In this document: one piece after another, positions 22,181-30,317 of the stretch
How positions within the stretch are numbered: the first letter of the stretch is position 1
How the letters are laid out: each line of letters opens with the position of its first letter
DNA from: Alphaproteobacteria bacterium
GTDB taxonomy: Bacteria > Pseudomonadota > Alphaproteobacteria > Bin65
Assembly (NCBI GenBank): GCA_021776685.1
Contig: JAJFFJ010000150.1
Span: 1-34,625, forward strand
Direction: 5' to 3'
Length of the DNA stretch: 34,625 nucleotides
The notes under the pieces: model-generated
Told to the model about the DNA's origin: nothing
Database searches by the model: none
The model's input: only the letters and a program-made list of their open reading frames with translations
Position numbers and translations under genes: made by a program

Positions 22181-22880
22181 CGCCATCCTCACCGTTCACG
22201 ACCTCAATGCCGGCTATGGCCAAACCCGCGTCCTCGAGAACGTAGACCTTGAGCTTCCACGTGGCGACTCGATCAGCATCATCGGCCGCAACGGCGTCGG
22301 CAAATCGACGTTGCTCGCGACGCTCATGGGCCACACCACCCTGCACAGCGGCAGTGTGTTCTTTAACGGCCAGGATATGAGCCGGACGCCGGTTTTCCGG
22401 CGCGCTACCAGTGGCATTGGCTATGTCCCGCAGGAACGGGAGATATTCCCGTCGCTGACAGTGCGCGAAAATCTTCTTATTGCCGCCCGGCCGGGCGAGT
22501 GGACTGAGGAGCGGATTTTCGCGCTGTTCCCCAATCTGAAAGACCGGCTGGCCAATGCAGGCAACCAGTTGTCCGGCGGCGAACAGCAGATGCTGTCGAT
22601 CGCCCGGGCGCTGATGTCGAACCCGGTTCTGCTCCTGATGGACGAGCCCACGGAAGGCCTCGCGCCGGTCATTGTTGAGCAACTGTCGGCGGCAATGAAC
22701 GAACTACGCCGGGACAGCGATTTGTCGATTATCCTGGTGGAGCAAAACAGCCGGGTTGCGCTCGACTTTTCCGACCGAACCATTGTGCTGGACCGGGGCC
22801 GCGTCGTCTTTGATGGCGCTTCCAGTCACCTGCGGGACAATCCGGACGAACTGGACCGGCTGATCGCCGTCAGCGCCTGA
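22173..22880 (+). CDS. livF: Branched-chain amino acid type ABC ATPase, LivF subunit
   Basis: A 235-residue ATPase. Walker A GRNGVGKST, signature LSGGEQQML, Walker B LLLMDEPTEGLAP and switch region ILVEQNSRVAL. EGLAP after Walker B marks the LivF class. The start ATG 22173 overlaps the livG stop by eight bases. It is the last gene of the transporter; the MetE-like gene begins 40 bases later and has its own possible -10 element. Confidence 0.95.
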   Translation: MPDAILTVHDLNAGYGQTRVLENVDLELPRGDSISIIGRNGVGKSTLLATLMGHTTLHSGSVFFNGQDMSRTPVFRRATSGIGYVPQEREIFPSLTVRENLLIAARPGEWTEERIFALFPNLKDRLANAGNQLSGGEQQMLSIARALMSNPVLLLMDEPTEGLAPVIVEQLSAAMNELRRDSDLSIILVEQNSRVALDFSDRTIVLDRGRVVFDGASSHLRDNPDELDRLIAVSA

Positions 22881-22920
22881 CGGGCACCATTTCTTTACGA
22901 CGATCTGCTATAGGCAGCCC

Positions 22921-24093
22921 ATGATTCTGTCTCAAGATCGCATCCTCACCACCCTGGCGGGCAGCCTGCCACGGCCGGATGATCTGGTCGAACTGTTGCT
23001 GGCGCAGGATGGAGGCGCTGGTGATGACGCCGCCCTGGCCCCGCGCGTGCGCCAGGCGGTTGCCGATGTGGTGGCGCAGCAGGTAGACGCCGGCATCGAC
23101 ATCGTCAGCGACGGCGAGATGTCGAAGATTTCCTACGTCAATTATCTCAAGCATCGGCTCGACGGCTTTGGCGAAGAAGCGTCGCTCGACTGGTCAGCTC
23201 AGGATATCGATGAACATCCCGGTTATGGCGCCACCCTGGGCGGCCCGCTGGAGAAGCGTCCCACAGGCGGCCCGCCGGCGTGCAGAGGGCCGCTGTCGGT
23301 CCGGGACAGGTCGCTGCTGGATGACGACCTGGCCAATTTTTCCGCCGCAGTTTCGGCCTCGCCTCCCGCCGGTGGCGCCTTCATGAATGCGGCGTCCCCG
23401 GGTGTGGTCGCGCAGTTCATGCCCAACAAATTCTATCCGGACGACGATGCCTATATCGAAGCACTGGGCGACGTGCTGCAGGAAGAATATGAGGCGATTG
23501 TCGGCGCGGGCTTTCAGCTGCAGCTCGACTGCCCCGACCTGGCCATGGGCCGTCATATGGTATTTGCAGGCCGGCCGCTGGACGACTTCCGCGCCCGGGC
23601 CCGGCATATCGTCGAGGTATTGAATCACGCCACCCGGAACATTCCGCCGGAGGCGATGCGCCTGCACATCTGTTGGGGTAACTATCCCGGCCCGCACACC
23701 CACGACGTGCCGGTGGCGGATATTGCCGACATCATCTTTCAGGTGCGTCCGCAATATCTGCTGTTCGAAGGCGCCAATCCCCGCCACGCCCATGAGTGGG
23801 AGGAGTGGGCCGGCCTCGACATCCCTGAGGACAAGGTCCTGGTGCCAGGGGTGATCGACACCAACAGCAATCACGTGGAGCATCCGAAGCTGATTGCTCA
23901 GCGGCTCTGCCACTATGCGGATATTGTCGGGCGGGAGCGGGTGATTGCTGGCACCGATTGTGGATTTGCGACATTGGCGAGCCTGCCGCGTGTTTGGCCC
24001 AGCATCGCATGGGAAAAATTGCGGGCGCTGGCCGAAGGCGCTGCGCTGGCGAGTGAACGGCTTTGGCCGCGGGTCAGTTCACGGGTGGAATGA
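22921..24093 (+). CDS. Cobalamin-independent methionine synthase (MetE C-terminal) family protein
   Basis: A 390-residue protein of the UROD/MetE-like barrel. Zinc ligands are all present: His249 and Cys251 (LHICWGNY), Glu283 (LFEGANPRH) and Cys347 (AGTDCGFAT). The N-terminus LTTLAGSLPRP and QVDAGIDIVSDGEMS matches short methyltransferases. It lacks the N-terminal half of full MetE, so it may transfer methyl groups from donors other than methyltetrahydrofolate polyglutamate. ATG 22921 has no Shine-Dalgarno; TATAGG (22909-22914) lies six bases before it, as in leaderless genes. The stop overlaps the convergent permease gene by 20 bases. Confidence 0.88.
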   Translation: MILSQDRILTTLAGSLPRPDDLVELLLAQDGGAGDDAALAPRVRQAVADVVAQQVDAGIDIVSDGEMSKISYVNYLKHRLDGFGEEASLDWSAQDIDEHPGYGATLGGPLEKRPTGGPPACRGPLSVRDRSLLDDDLANFSAAVSASPPAGGAFMNAASPGVVAQFMPNKFYPDDDAYIEALGDVLQEEYEAIVGAGFQLQLDCPDLAMGRHMVFAGRPLDDFRARARHIVEVLNHATRNIPPEAMRLHICWGNYPGPHTHDVPVADIADIIFQVRPQYLLFEGANPRHAHEWEEWAGLDIPEDKVLVPGVIDTNSNHVEHPKLIAQRLCHYADIVGRERVIAGTDCGFATLASLPRVWPSIAWEKLRALAEGAALASERLWPRVSSRVE

Positions 24094-25213
24094 GGGGAGT
24101 TAGCGCAGCGACTCCGATGGCCGCCGCGTAAAAAGGCCAGGACCCGAGGCTAACCGTGCCATCGTCCGAGATTCGATTCCGAAATCCCTTGCCATGGAGC
24201 TGGGGCCCGACGCGCACGGCCTCCGCCGTCACGGCCATCAACATGATGAAGTTCAAAGGGTCGATCCCCATCGACTGAACGGCCGGATAAGTGATCATCG
24301 CCGCAAGACCGACACCAGTCAGCGGACCGGCGAGGGCACCAATACCAAGACCGACGACAAGCGCAATCATTACGACCAGGTATGGGCTCTGTGATACCTG
24401 CTGGGCTGTCCCGGCGATCTCCGAGGGCATCCCCGCGATTGCGAATACATTCACAAACAAGTTGAGCGCGATCAGCAAGACAATCGTCATTACCGCTGCT
24501 CCGGCCCCGCGGATAATACCGTCACCAAAAGCTGCACGGGCGTTTGCGGACAGGCAGATGTGCAAAATGATGACTACCGTGGCCAGGATGGTTGCTGCGC
24601 CTATCGCGGCCGTCGGTGTCAACATGCCGTCGGCTGTCGACAGGATAAGAAGGACCATGAATGCAGGCGGCACGGCGCACGACAGGACAAGACTGGGTGT
24701 GTCGGCCGGCAAAGCAGGGTGGCGCTCGCGGCGCGATCCAGTGAGCGCGGTCGGGAGGAAGATGGCCAGATAGATCAGCGACAAGCCGATCAACGCCGGT
24801 AGCATCGTTGTAAGGGCCTTGGTGATCGAGCTATCGGTTAACATCGACAGCAGGATGACTGCGGCCATCGCAGGCAAAGGCAGTCCGAGGGCTCCACCGG
24901 AAAACCCTGTAGATCGATCGAGGGGTAGCGCGCTGTCTTTCCCACCAAATGGTAGGGCCATCACTGTGCCGCAACGCTCAAACACAGCGCCAAAAAAAAC
25001 CAGGAGGACCAGTGCGGCGGATACGTACGACGTAAGAACGGTATAAATCGAGCGGGAGGCCAACTCCGTAACCGCGTCAGAACTGATGCCCATGCGCGCG
25101 CTGACGACGACCACCATGCCGAAGCTGGCGCCGATCAGCAGGGCCAGCGGCGGCGCAATCCGAACCAACAGTCCACCAAGTATGAGAACCGCCAGGATCA
25201 CCCAGTCAATCAT
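24074..25213 (-). CDS. TRAP-transporter-like large permease (DctM-like)
   Basis: A 379-residue, very hydrophobic protein with about ten membrane segments. The start ATG 25211-25213 (MIDWVILAVLILGGLL) is preferred; reading from 25300 adds a polar tail with no sense. Family-like segments include MLTPTAAIGAATILATVVII and GIDPLNFIMLMAVTAEAVRVGP, similar to the GIFTPTEA and GIDPVHFG motifs of DctM. It is shorter than usual (about 425) and the last motif is divergent, so the assignment is moderate. It overlaps the small-permease gene by eight bases. No DctP binding protein is adjacent. Confidence 0.6.
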   Translation of the reverse strand: MIDWVILAVLILGGLLVRIAPPLALLIGASFGMVVVVSARMGISSDAVTELASRSIYTVLTSYVSAALVLLVFFGAVFERCGTVMALPFGGKDSALPLDRSTGFSGGALGLPLPAMAAVILLSMLTDSSITKALTTMLPALIGLSLIYLAIFLPTALTGSRRERHPALPADTPSLVLSCAVPPAFMVLLILSTADGMLTPTAAIGAATILATVVIILHICLSANARAAFGDGIIRGAGAAVMTIVLLIALNLFVNVFAIAGMPSEIAGTAQQVSQSPYLVVMIALVVGLGIGALAGPLTGVGLAAMITYPAVQSMGIDPLNFIMLMAVTAEAVRVGPQLHGKGFRNRISDDGTVSLGSWPFYAAAIGVAALTPLIPPVN

Positions 25214-25694
25214 TCGCCGGCTCCCCACCGGAAGATCGGCTCCAATCTGACGGTAGAATGGAATGGGCAAATCGCAACAGTGCGGCCATGGTTGCACCAC
25301 CGCCGAAGATCAATAATGGGATCCAGGTGGGCAATCCCAACACCTCTGTACGTTCTTCAATATAGATTCTGGAAAGTCCGGATTGAATGGCCACAGCCGA
25401 AAGCCAGATCCACATCGCCGTCTCAGCAGAGGCCGCCACGTGGCCCAGCAGCCCGCCTGAAGACCAACGCGCCGTCAGCGACGCCACGACAGGGAGGCCA
25501 AATCCTGCGGCGATGGCGATGCCATACGCAACAATTTCCGCCTCACCGACTATATGTGAGCCTTCTTGGCGTCTGATGACGCCGAAAATTAGCAAGGCGC
25601 CGACCAGTAGGATCGTGAAGCCGGCAGCGGATGCAAAAGCCAAAACGAAAGGACGCGCCAGATCGGTCGGCGTTTTGAAAACAGATTCGCCCAT
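25206..25694 (-). CDS. TRAP-transporter-like small permease (DctQ-like)
   Basis: A 162-residue membrane protein with about four hydrophobic segments (about 18-38, 52-72, 88-104 and 124-142), the size and topology of DctQ. Sequence motifs are weak, so the call rests mainly on its overlap with the DctM-like gene. The start is ATG 25692-25694 with GGGGGAGA upstream. It is divergent from the SDR gene across an 82-base gap that contains a 14-bp inverted repeat. Confidence 0.5.
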   Translation of the reverse strand: MGESVFKTPTDLARPFVLAFASAAGFTILLVGALLIFGVIRRQEGSHIVGEAEIVAYGIAIAAGFGLPVVASLTARWSSGGLLGHVAASAETAMWIWLSAVAIQSGLSRIYIEERTEVLGLPTWIPLLIFGGGATMAALLRFAHSILPSDWSRSSGGEPAND

Positions 25695-25737
25695 TGATCT
25701 CCCCCAAATTCCAAGGAAGTATTCGGGCTCAAGCGAT

Positions 25738-25751
25738 ATGGGTCAACCCAT
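25738..25751. promoter_or_regulatory. 14-bp inverted repeat in the divergent promoter region
   Basis: ATGGGTCAACCCAT: two perfect 6-bp arms around CA, placed 26 bases before the SDR start and 44 bases before the DctQ-like start. It could be an operator serving both. No regulator gene is nearby. Confidence 0.45.
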
Positions 25752-25776
25752 GTGGATATGAGGGAATAGCGGTCGA

Positions 25777-26556
25777 ATGAGCATACAATTCCCAGAGGGA
25801 CACGATCTTTCAGGCAAAGTTGCAATGGTCACCGGTGCAGGCTCCGGCATGGGCGCGGCGCACGCGGAAATCCTGGCGGAGCGGGGAGCGCATGTGATTG
25901 TCCAGGATGTCGGCGGCGATGATCGGGCAGCCCAGGTTGCGGATGGCATAACGGACAAGGGCGGGCAGGCCGAAGCGATGGTCGGCGACGTTTCCGACAC
26001 GCCTGACCTGAAAGCCAAGATTGCCGACGCTATCGAACGCCATGGTCGCATCGATATCCTCGTCAACAATGCCGGGATCAGTGGCCGGCAGACCCCGTTC
26101 CTGGAAATCGACGAAGACTTCTTCGACCGCATGTTCCAGGTCCATGTGAAGGGCGCATTCTTTGCCAGCCAGGCGGTGGTGCCGGCCATGCAGGCTGCGG
26201 GCTATGGCAAGATCATCAACATCTCGTCCAACTTCGCCATGCATGGAGGCACGGGCATGGCCCACTACACGTCCGCGAAGGGCGCGCTTCTTGGGCTGAC
26301 CAAGGTGCTGGCGCGGGAATTCGGCGCGGACGGTATCAGGGTCAACGCTGTTGCGCCTGGTCTGGTGCACACCGCCATGACTGACCGGTTGGGGGAAGAA
26401 GGCTTCGAGGCCTTTCGGGTGAATGTGCCGATCAAGCGCCTTGCGGTGCCCCGGGACGTGGCAGAGACGGTCGCCTTTCTGGCGTCCCCCGCGTCGGACA
26501 TGATCACGGGTCAGACCATCACGCCCTCAGGCGGCGACCCGATCGTCGGCTACTAG
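25777..26556 (+). CDS. Short-chain dehydrogenase/reductase (classical SDR)
   Basis: A 259-residue classical SDR, an NAD(P)H-dependent oxidoreductase. Cofactor motif TGAGSGMG at 19-26, NNAG at about 91-94, catalytic Ser151 (NISSN), Tyr164 and Lys168 (HYTSAKGAL). Asp at the end of the second strand (IVQDVGG) suggests NAD(H) preference. It resembles FabG-type and 3-hydroxyacyl or alcohol dehydrogenases; substrate unknown. The start is ATG 25777. Confidence 0.95.
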   Translation: MSIQFPEGHDLSGKVAMVTGAGSGMGAAHAEILAERGAHVIVQDVGGDDRAAQVADGITDKGGQAEAMVGDVSDTPDLKAKIADAIERHGRIDILVNNAGISGRQTPFLEIDEDFFDRMFQVHVKGAFFASQAVVPAMQAAGYGKIINISSNFAMHGGTGMAHYTSAKGALLGLTKVLAREFGADGIRVNAVAPGLVHTAMTDRLGEEGFEAFRVNVPIKRLAVPRDVAETVAFLASPASDMITGQTITPSGGDPIVGY

Positions 26557-26639
26557 TCCCGGCACAATACACACGCACACGTGAAGCTGGCCTGTCGTAA
26601 GCGCGTGAGCCAAGCCCGGTTTTCCGTTAGACTGCGCCG

Positions 26640-27380
26640 ATGGGCGCCTTCCGCCAGAGTGTTGCCGGATGTTTCTTCGCCATGTTGCTGCCCATGGGCA
26701 GCGCCGGGGCCGAGAAGGTCGACCTTGAACTGATCCTTGCCGTCGACATCTCCGGCAGCGTCGATGCCTACGAGGCGCGCCTGCAACGGCAGGGCTATCT
26801 GCAGGCCCTTGTGCATCCCACGGTGATCCGCGCGATCACGTCCGGCGAGCGACGCAGGATCGCAGTGACCTATGTGGAGTGGGCAGGCGTGCACTATCAG
26901 CGTGCTGTTGTCGACTGGACGGTGGTGCGGGATGTCGCCAGTGCCCGCGCCTTCGCCGCGCGGATCGCCCGGGCGCCGCCGATGCGCGAATACTGGACCT
27001 CCATCAGCGGCGTTATCGACTATTCGCTCCGGCGGTTTGCGGCCAACCCTCACAAGGGCACCCGCCGGGTGCTTGATATTTCCGGTGATGGCCCGAACAA
27101 CTCTGGCCGCCAGCTGGAACCAGCGCGCGCAAGAGCGCTGAAAATGGGCATCGTCATCAACGGCCTGCCGATCGTCAACAACCGGCCCCAGCCGTGGGGA
27201 GGTCCGCCGCCGCGCAACCTCGACCGCTACTATGCGCAGAAGGTTATTGGCGGGCCGGGGTCTTTTGTGATTGTCGCGCGGGGCTTCAAAGACTTTGGGC
27301 GCGCCGTGCGCATCAAGCTTGTGCGGGAAATCGCGGGCAGGCGGCTCCTGCATGACCGGCAGAAGGCATCGCGAAGATGA
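26640..27380 (+). CDS. DUF1194 secreted von Willebrand A-like protein (copy 1)
   Basis: A 246-residue exported protein with a signal peptide (cleavage near SAGA, residue 24). The domain starts VDLELILAVDISGSVDAYEA, containing a MIDAS-type DxSxS (DISGS), and continues with the second conserved segment VLDISGDGPNN. This is the DUF1194 family, a VWA-like metal-binding fold. Function unknown. The start ATG 26640 has no Shine-Dalgarno; TAGACT (26628-26633) lies six bases before it, so it may be leaderless. It is followed by a close paralogue with a four-base overlap. Confidence 0.88.
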   Translation: MGAFRQSVAGCFFAMLLPMGSAGAEKVDLELILAVDISGSVDAYEARLQRQGYLQALVHPTVIRAITSGERRRIAVTYVEWAGVHYQRAVVDWTVVRDVASARAFAARIARAPPMREYWTSISGVIDYSLRRFAANPHKGTRRVLDISGDGPNNSGRQLEPARARALKMGIVINGLPIVNNRPQPWGGPPPRNLDRYYAQKVIGGPGSFVIVARGFKDFGRAVRIKLVREIAGRRLLHDRQKASRR

Positions 27381-28135
27381 AACTGGTGTTGATGATTGCC
27401 CTGAGTGCACTGGTCCTGCTGGGTGGCCGCACGACGGCGACTGCGGAGCAGGTTGACCTGGAACTGGTACTCGCGGTGGATGTTTCCGCCAGCGTCGATA
27501 CCTATGAGGCCAGGCTGCAGCGGCAGGGATATCTGCGGGCGTTGGTGCACCCGACGGTGATCCGGGCGATTACGTCCGGGGAGCATCAGAAGATTGCAGT
27601 GACCTACATCGAATGGGCCGGATCGGACAAACAGCACATCGTGGTGGGCTGGACGATCATCCGGGACGCGGCAAGCGCCCGGGCCTTTGCGGCGCGCATT
27701 TCCCGCACCGCGCCGGCGAGCGAGTGGTGGACATCCATCAGCGGCCTGATTGACTTCGCCATCGGGCGGTTTGCGGCCAACCGCCACAAGGGTGATCGCC
27801 GGGTGATCGATATCTCCGGCGATGGCCGTCACAACGAGGGCGGCAATCTGAAGGCCGCCCGTGCCCGGGCGTTAAAGGCCGGCATTACCATCAATGGCCT
27901 GCCGATCGTGAATAACCGGCCCCAGCCTTTTCTGGGCGGTGCGCAGCGGAACCTCGACCGCTATTTCAAACAGCACGTGATCGTCGGCCCCGGCGCTTTC
28001 GTGATCATCGCGCGCGGATTCAAGGATTTCGGCCGCGCCATCCGCATCAAACTGGTGCGCGAGATTGCGGGTTCGCGCTGGCCACTGGCCGCCCGCCCCA
28101 TGACCTTGCCCGGCACCTTGCCGGTCCGTCGCTAG
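27377..28135 (+). CDS. DUF1194 secreted von Willebrand A-like protein (copy 2)
   Basis: A 252-residue paralogue of the preceding gene. Signal peptide to about residue 24 (cleavage after ATA). DVSAS provides the MIDAS motif; VIDISGDGRHNEGG is the second metal-loop region. Most of the mature sequence aligns without gaps to copy 1 (for example YEARLQRQGYL and LVHPTVIRAITSGE are shared). The tails differ: this one ends in a Pro-rich segment. The ATG overlaps the copy 1 stop (ATGA). Its TAG shares bases with the stop of the convergent metallo-hydrolase gene. Confidence 0.88.
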   Translation: MKLVLMIALSALVLLGGRTTATAEQVDLELVLAVDVSASVDTYEARLQRQGYLRALVHPTVIRAITSGEHQKIAVTYIEWAGSDKQHIVVGWTIIRDAASARAFAARISRTAPASEWWTSISGLIDFAIGRFAANRHKGDRRVIDISGDGRHNEGGNLKAARARALKAGITINGLPIVNNRPQPFLGGAQRNLDRYFKQHVIVGPGAFVIIARGFKDFGRAIRIKLVREIAGSRWPLAARPMTLPGTLPVRR

Positions 28136-29028
28136 ATTTCCAGATCCAGCTTGAAGGCGTCGCCGTTGCGGATGATGCGCCCTGCCGTGGGAGACGGGAA
28201 GTGGGCCGTCAGAATGGTCGTGTTTGTCTCACAATACTGGTCGATTACGCGAGTCCGCGTTTCCCGTGACATGACGGGATCCCAGCAGAAGCGGCTGGAG
28301 AGCGAGGGCTGGGCCAATTGCGCCGCCGTATGCAGCATGTCGCCCACCATAATGGCGTGATCGTCCGCCTGCTTGGCGTGCAGGATGACGGCGCCGGGGG
28401 TGTGGCCCTCCGCGGGCTCCAGCCAGAGGGAGTCGTCGAGCGCGAAGTCGCTGTCCACCACCTGATGTTTGCCGGCCTCGATCACCGGCAGCACACTGTC
28501 GAACCAGCAGCCGTGATTGAGTTCAGCCTCCCGGCCTTCCTGCTGCGCCTGGTAGTTCTCCTTCTCCCAGAACTCGAATTCCTTCCGGGCGAAGACATAT
28601 TTCGCGTTGGGGAAAGTCGGTACCCAGCGGCCGTCCACCAGCTGGGTGTTCCAGCCCACATGGTCGCCGTGCATGTGGGTGCACATGACATAGTCAATGT
28701 CTTCCGGCTGCACCCCCTGGGCGCGCAAATTGTCGAGAAACGGGCCCTTTTTGTGGTGCCATGGCAGTCGGTTAGGGCGTTCCTTGTCGTCACCGATGCA
28801 GCTGTCCACCAGGATGGTGTGCCGGTCGGTGCGGATCAGCAGGCTGTGAAAGCTCATCATCACATGCTGATCATCCGCATCCAGGAAGTTGGGGCATAGC
28901 CAGTCGCCGGCCTGGGCGATGATTTCCGCCGGGTTCGACTCCGGTAGCAGAAAGTCGAGCGCTGCGAACTTGCCCTCCATGTCGACCACACGGTCGACGC
29001 GGATATTGCCGATGGTTTGCGTTTTCAT
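28132..29028 (-). CDS. Metallo-beta-lactamase-fold hydrolase
   Basis: A 298-residue MBL-fold enzyme. The metal site HxHxDH is H118, H120, D122 and H123 (CTHMHGDHVGWN), followed by EGHTPG and VGDMLH, which supply the third histidine and the bridging aspartate. It resembles lactonase- and glyoxalase-like hydrolases (quorum-quenching type), but substrate is not fixed by sequence. No signal peptide. It is the last gene of the 28132-31924 minus-strand operon. The start is ATG 29026-29028, with GGGGAGGAA upstream. Confidence 0.92.
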   Translation of the reverse strand: MKTQTIGNIRVDRVVDMEGKFAALDFLLPESNPAEIIAQAGDWLCPNFLDADDQHVMMSFHSLLIRTDRHTILVDSCIGDDKERPNRLPWHHKKGPFLDNLRAQGVQPEDIDYVMCTHMHGDHVGWNTQLVDGRWVPTFPNAKYVFARKEFEFWEKENYQAQQEGREAELNHGCWFDSVLPVIEAGKHQVVDSDFALDDSLWLEPAEGHTPGAVILHAKQADDHAIMVGDMLHTAAQLAQPSLSSRFCWDPVMSRETRTRVIDQYCETNTTILTAHFPSPTAGRIIRNGDAFKLDLEI

Positions 29029-29056
29029 CTGTTTCCTCCCCAGAACCGGTACCGGT

Positions 29057-29548
29057 TTATTTGAACTGCGCCAGGCCGCGTTTTTTCAGCTCGGCATTCA
29101 GGATTTTTTCCATGGCGGCCCGGAGGACGCGAAACTGCGGCCACCAGCGGCGTTCGACGAACGTGCGGCCGGAGCTGGCGACGCGGACGTTCTTGCCGTC
29201 CCATCCCAGGACGAGCGTGACACCGCCCCGATCATACACCTTGCCGCCATCACGGGTCTCGATGTCGGTGAACCGGTTGGCGCGAAACAGGCGCCACAGC
29301 CGGTCAGCGGTGGCCGCCGCCACCTTGAACCTGAAGTCGTACTTTTGCCGCCGATGCCGACCGCGGACATGGCCCTTGTGGCCGCGAATCTCCAGCCAGC
29401 GATAGGTTGGCCGCATGCCACCGTCGAAGTTGTAGCGAAATTCTGCATTGGCCGGCCGCTTTGACGGCATGGTCTCGGCGCAGGCGGGCAGGGCCAATCC
29501 CAGCAGCAGCGCCAGCGCCCGGGCCAACGTACGGGTCGGCGTGCGCAC
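29057..29548 (-). CDS. Predicted lipoprotein, unrecognised
   Basis: A 163-residue exported protein starting at GTG 29546-29548, directly after the stop of the upstream maleate-isomerase-like gene. The N-terminus has an Arg-rich n-region, a Leu/Ala hydrophobic core and LPAC, an acceptable lipobox, so Cys22 may be lipidated. The mature part is basic with YRWLEIRGHKGHVRGRHR and a GGVTLVLGWDGKNVRV strand pair. I do not recognise the family. Its position inside a catabolic operon is odd for a lipoprotein. Confidence 0.7.
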   Translation of the reverse strand: MRTPTRTLARALALLLGLALPACAETMPSKRPANAEFRYNFDGGMRPTYRWLEIRGHKGHVRGRHRRQKYDFRFKVAAATADRLWRLFRANRFTDIETRDGGKVYDRGGVTLVLGWDGKNVRVASSGRTFVERRWWPQFRVLRAAMEKILNAELKKRGLAQFK

Positions 29549-30304
29549 TCAGTGCTGCTCCAGCAGGCGGCCATATCCGCTGATGCGGTCGTCGATGCCG
29601 GCCTCACGCAGCGCCAGCCAGAAGGTGGCCGTGTTGCTGCTGATGACCGGCTTGCCGAGCCTGTCTTCCAGCCGGGCGATCACATCCAGGGTGGCGAGAT
29701 CGGTACAGCTGAGCAGCAGCGCCTGCGCCTCTGGCCGGTCGACCCGGCAGGCAAGGTCGAAGACTTCGCTGCTCTCAATGCGCGAGACGTTGCGATATTC
29801 CTGCGGACCGGCCGCGCCATAGCCGAGCCCTTCAATCGCCAGCACCTCGAATCCCTGCTCGCTGAGGAACGCCACCTCGTGATCATTCAAAGCGTCGTGA
29901 TAGGGCGTGGCGACGGAAAGCCTGACCACATCAAGCGCCCGCAACGCCTCAACAATCGCCTGCGCGGTGGTGACACTGGGCTTGCCGGCCGCTTTCGCCA
30001 TGAACTCCGGCAGGCCGGTCACGGGGGTCACCATGGAGCCGGCGGTGCAGCCATAGGCGATGACATCCGGGCCAAGTTGGGCCAGGTCGCTGGTGAAGCG
30101 CTGCACGTCGTCGTAGAGCGCCGCCTTGCCAGCCTGGCTTTCGGTGTCCGTGTGCAGCGGCATGCGCGCGGAGTGAATGGTGACGCCCTGGGGCGCCATG
30201 ATCTGCCATTCCGCCTCGTTCGACGTGTTGGTCGGTGGCACGATCACGCCCAGCTTGGCGCGCGCGCCGTAGACGGTCGGACGGTCCAGAAGGCTTTCCG
30301 GCAT
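29549..30304 (-). CDS. Maleate isomerase / Asp-Glu racemase family enzyme
   Basis: A 251-residue enzyme of the family that includes maleate cis-trans isomerase and arylmalonate decarboxylase. Two catalytic-type cysteines are placed as in maleate isomerase: Cys86 (AYGCTAGS) and Cys200 (LLSCTDLAT). The N-terminal KLGVIVPPTNTSNEAEW is the typical substrate-binding start. It would interconvert maleate and fumarate, or act on a similar diacid. Start ATG 30302-30304. It lies 13 bases downstream of an isochorismatase-like hydrolase, an arrangement that recalls the maleamate to maleate to fumarate steps of nicotinate breakdown (inference). Confidence 0.88.
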   Translation of the reverse strand: MPESLLDRPTVYGARAKLGVIVPPTNTSNEAEWQIMAPQGVTIHSARMPLHTDTESQAGKAALYDDVQRFTSDLAQLGPDVIAYGCTAGSMVTPVTGLPEFMAKAAGKPSVTTAQAIVEALRALDVVRLSVATPYHDALNDHEVAFLSEQGFEVLAIEGLGYGAAGPQEYRNVSRIESSEVFDLACRVDRPEAQALLLSCTDLATLDVIARLEDRLGKPVISSNTATFWLALREAGIDDRISGYGRLLEQH

Positions 30305-30317
30305 GGGTGCTTCCGGA

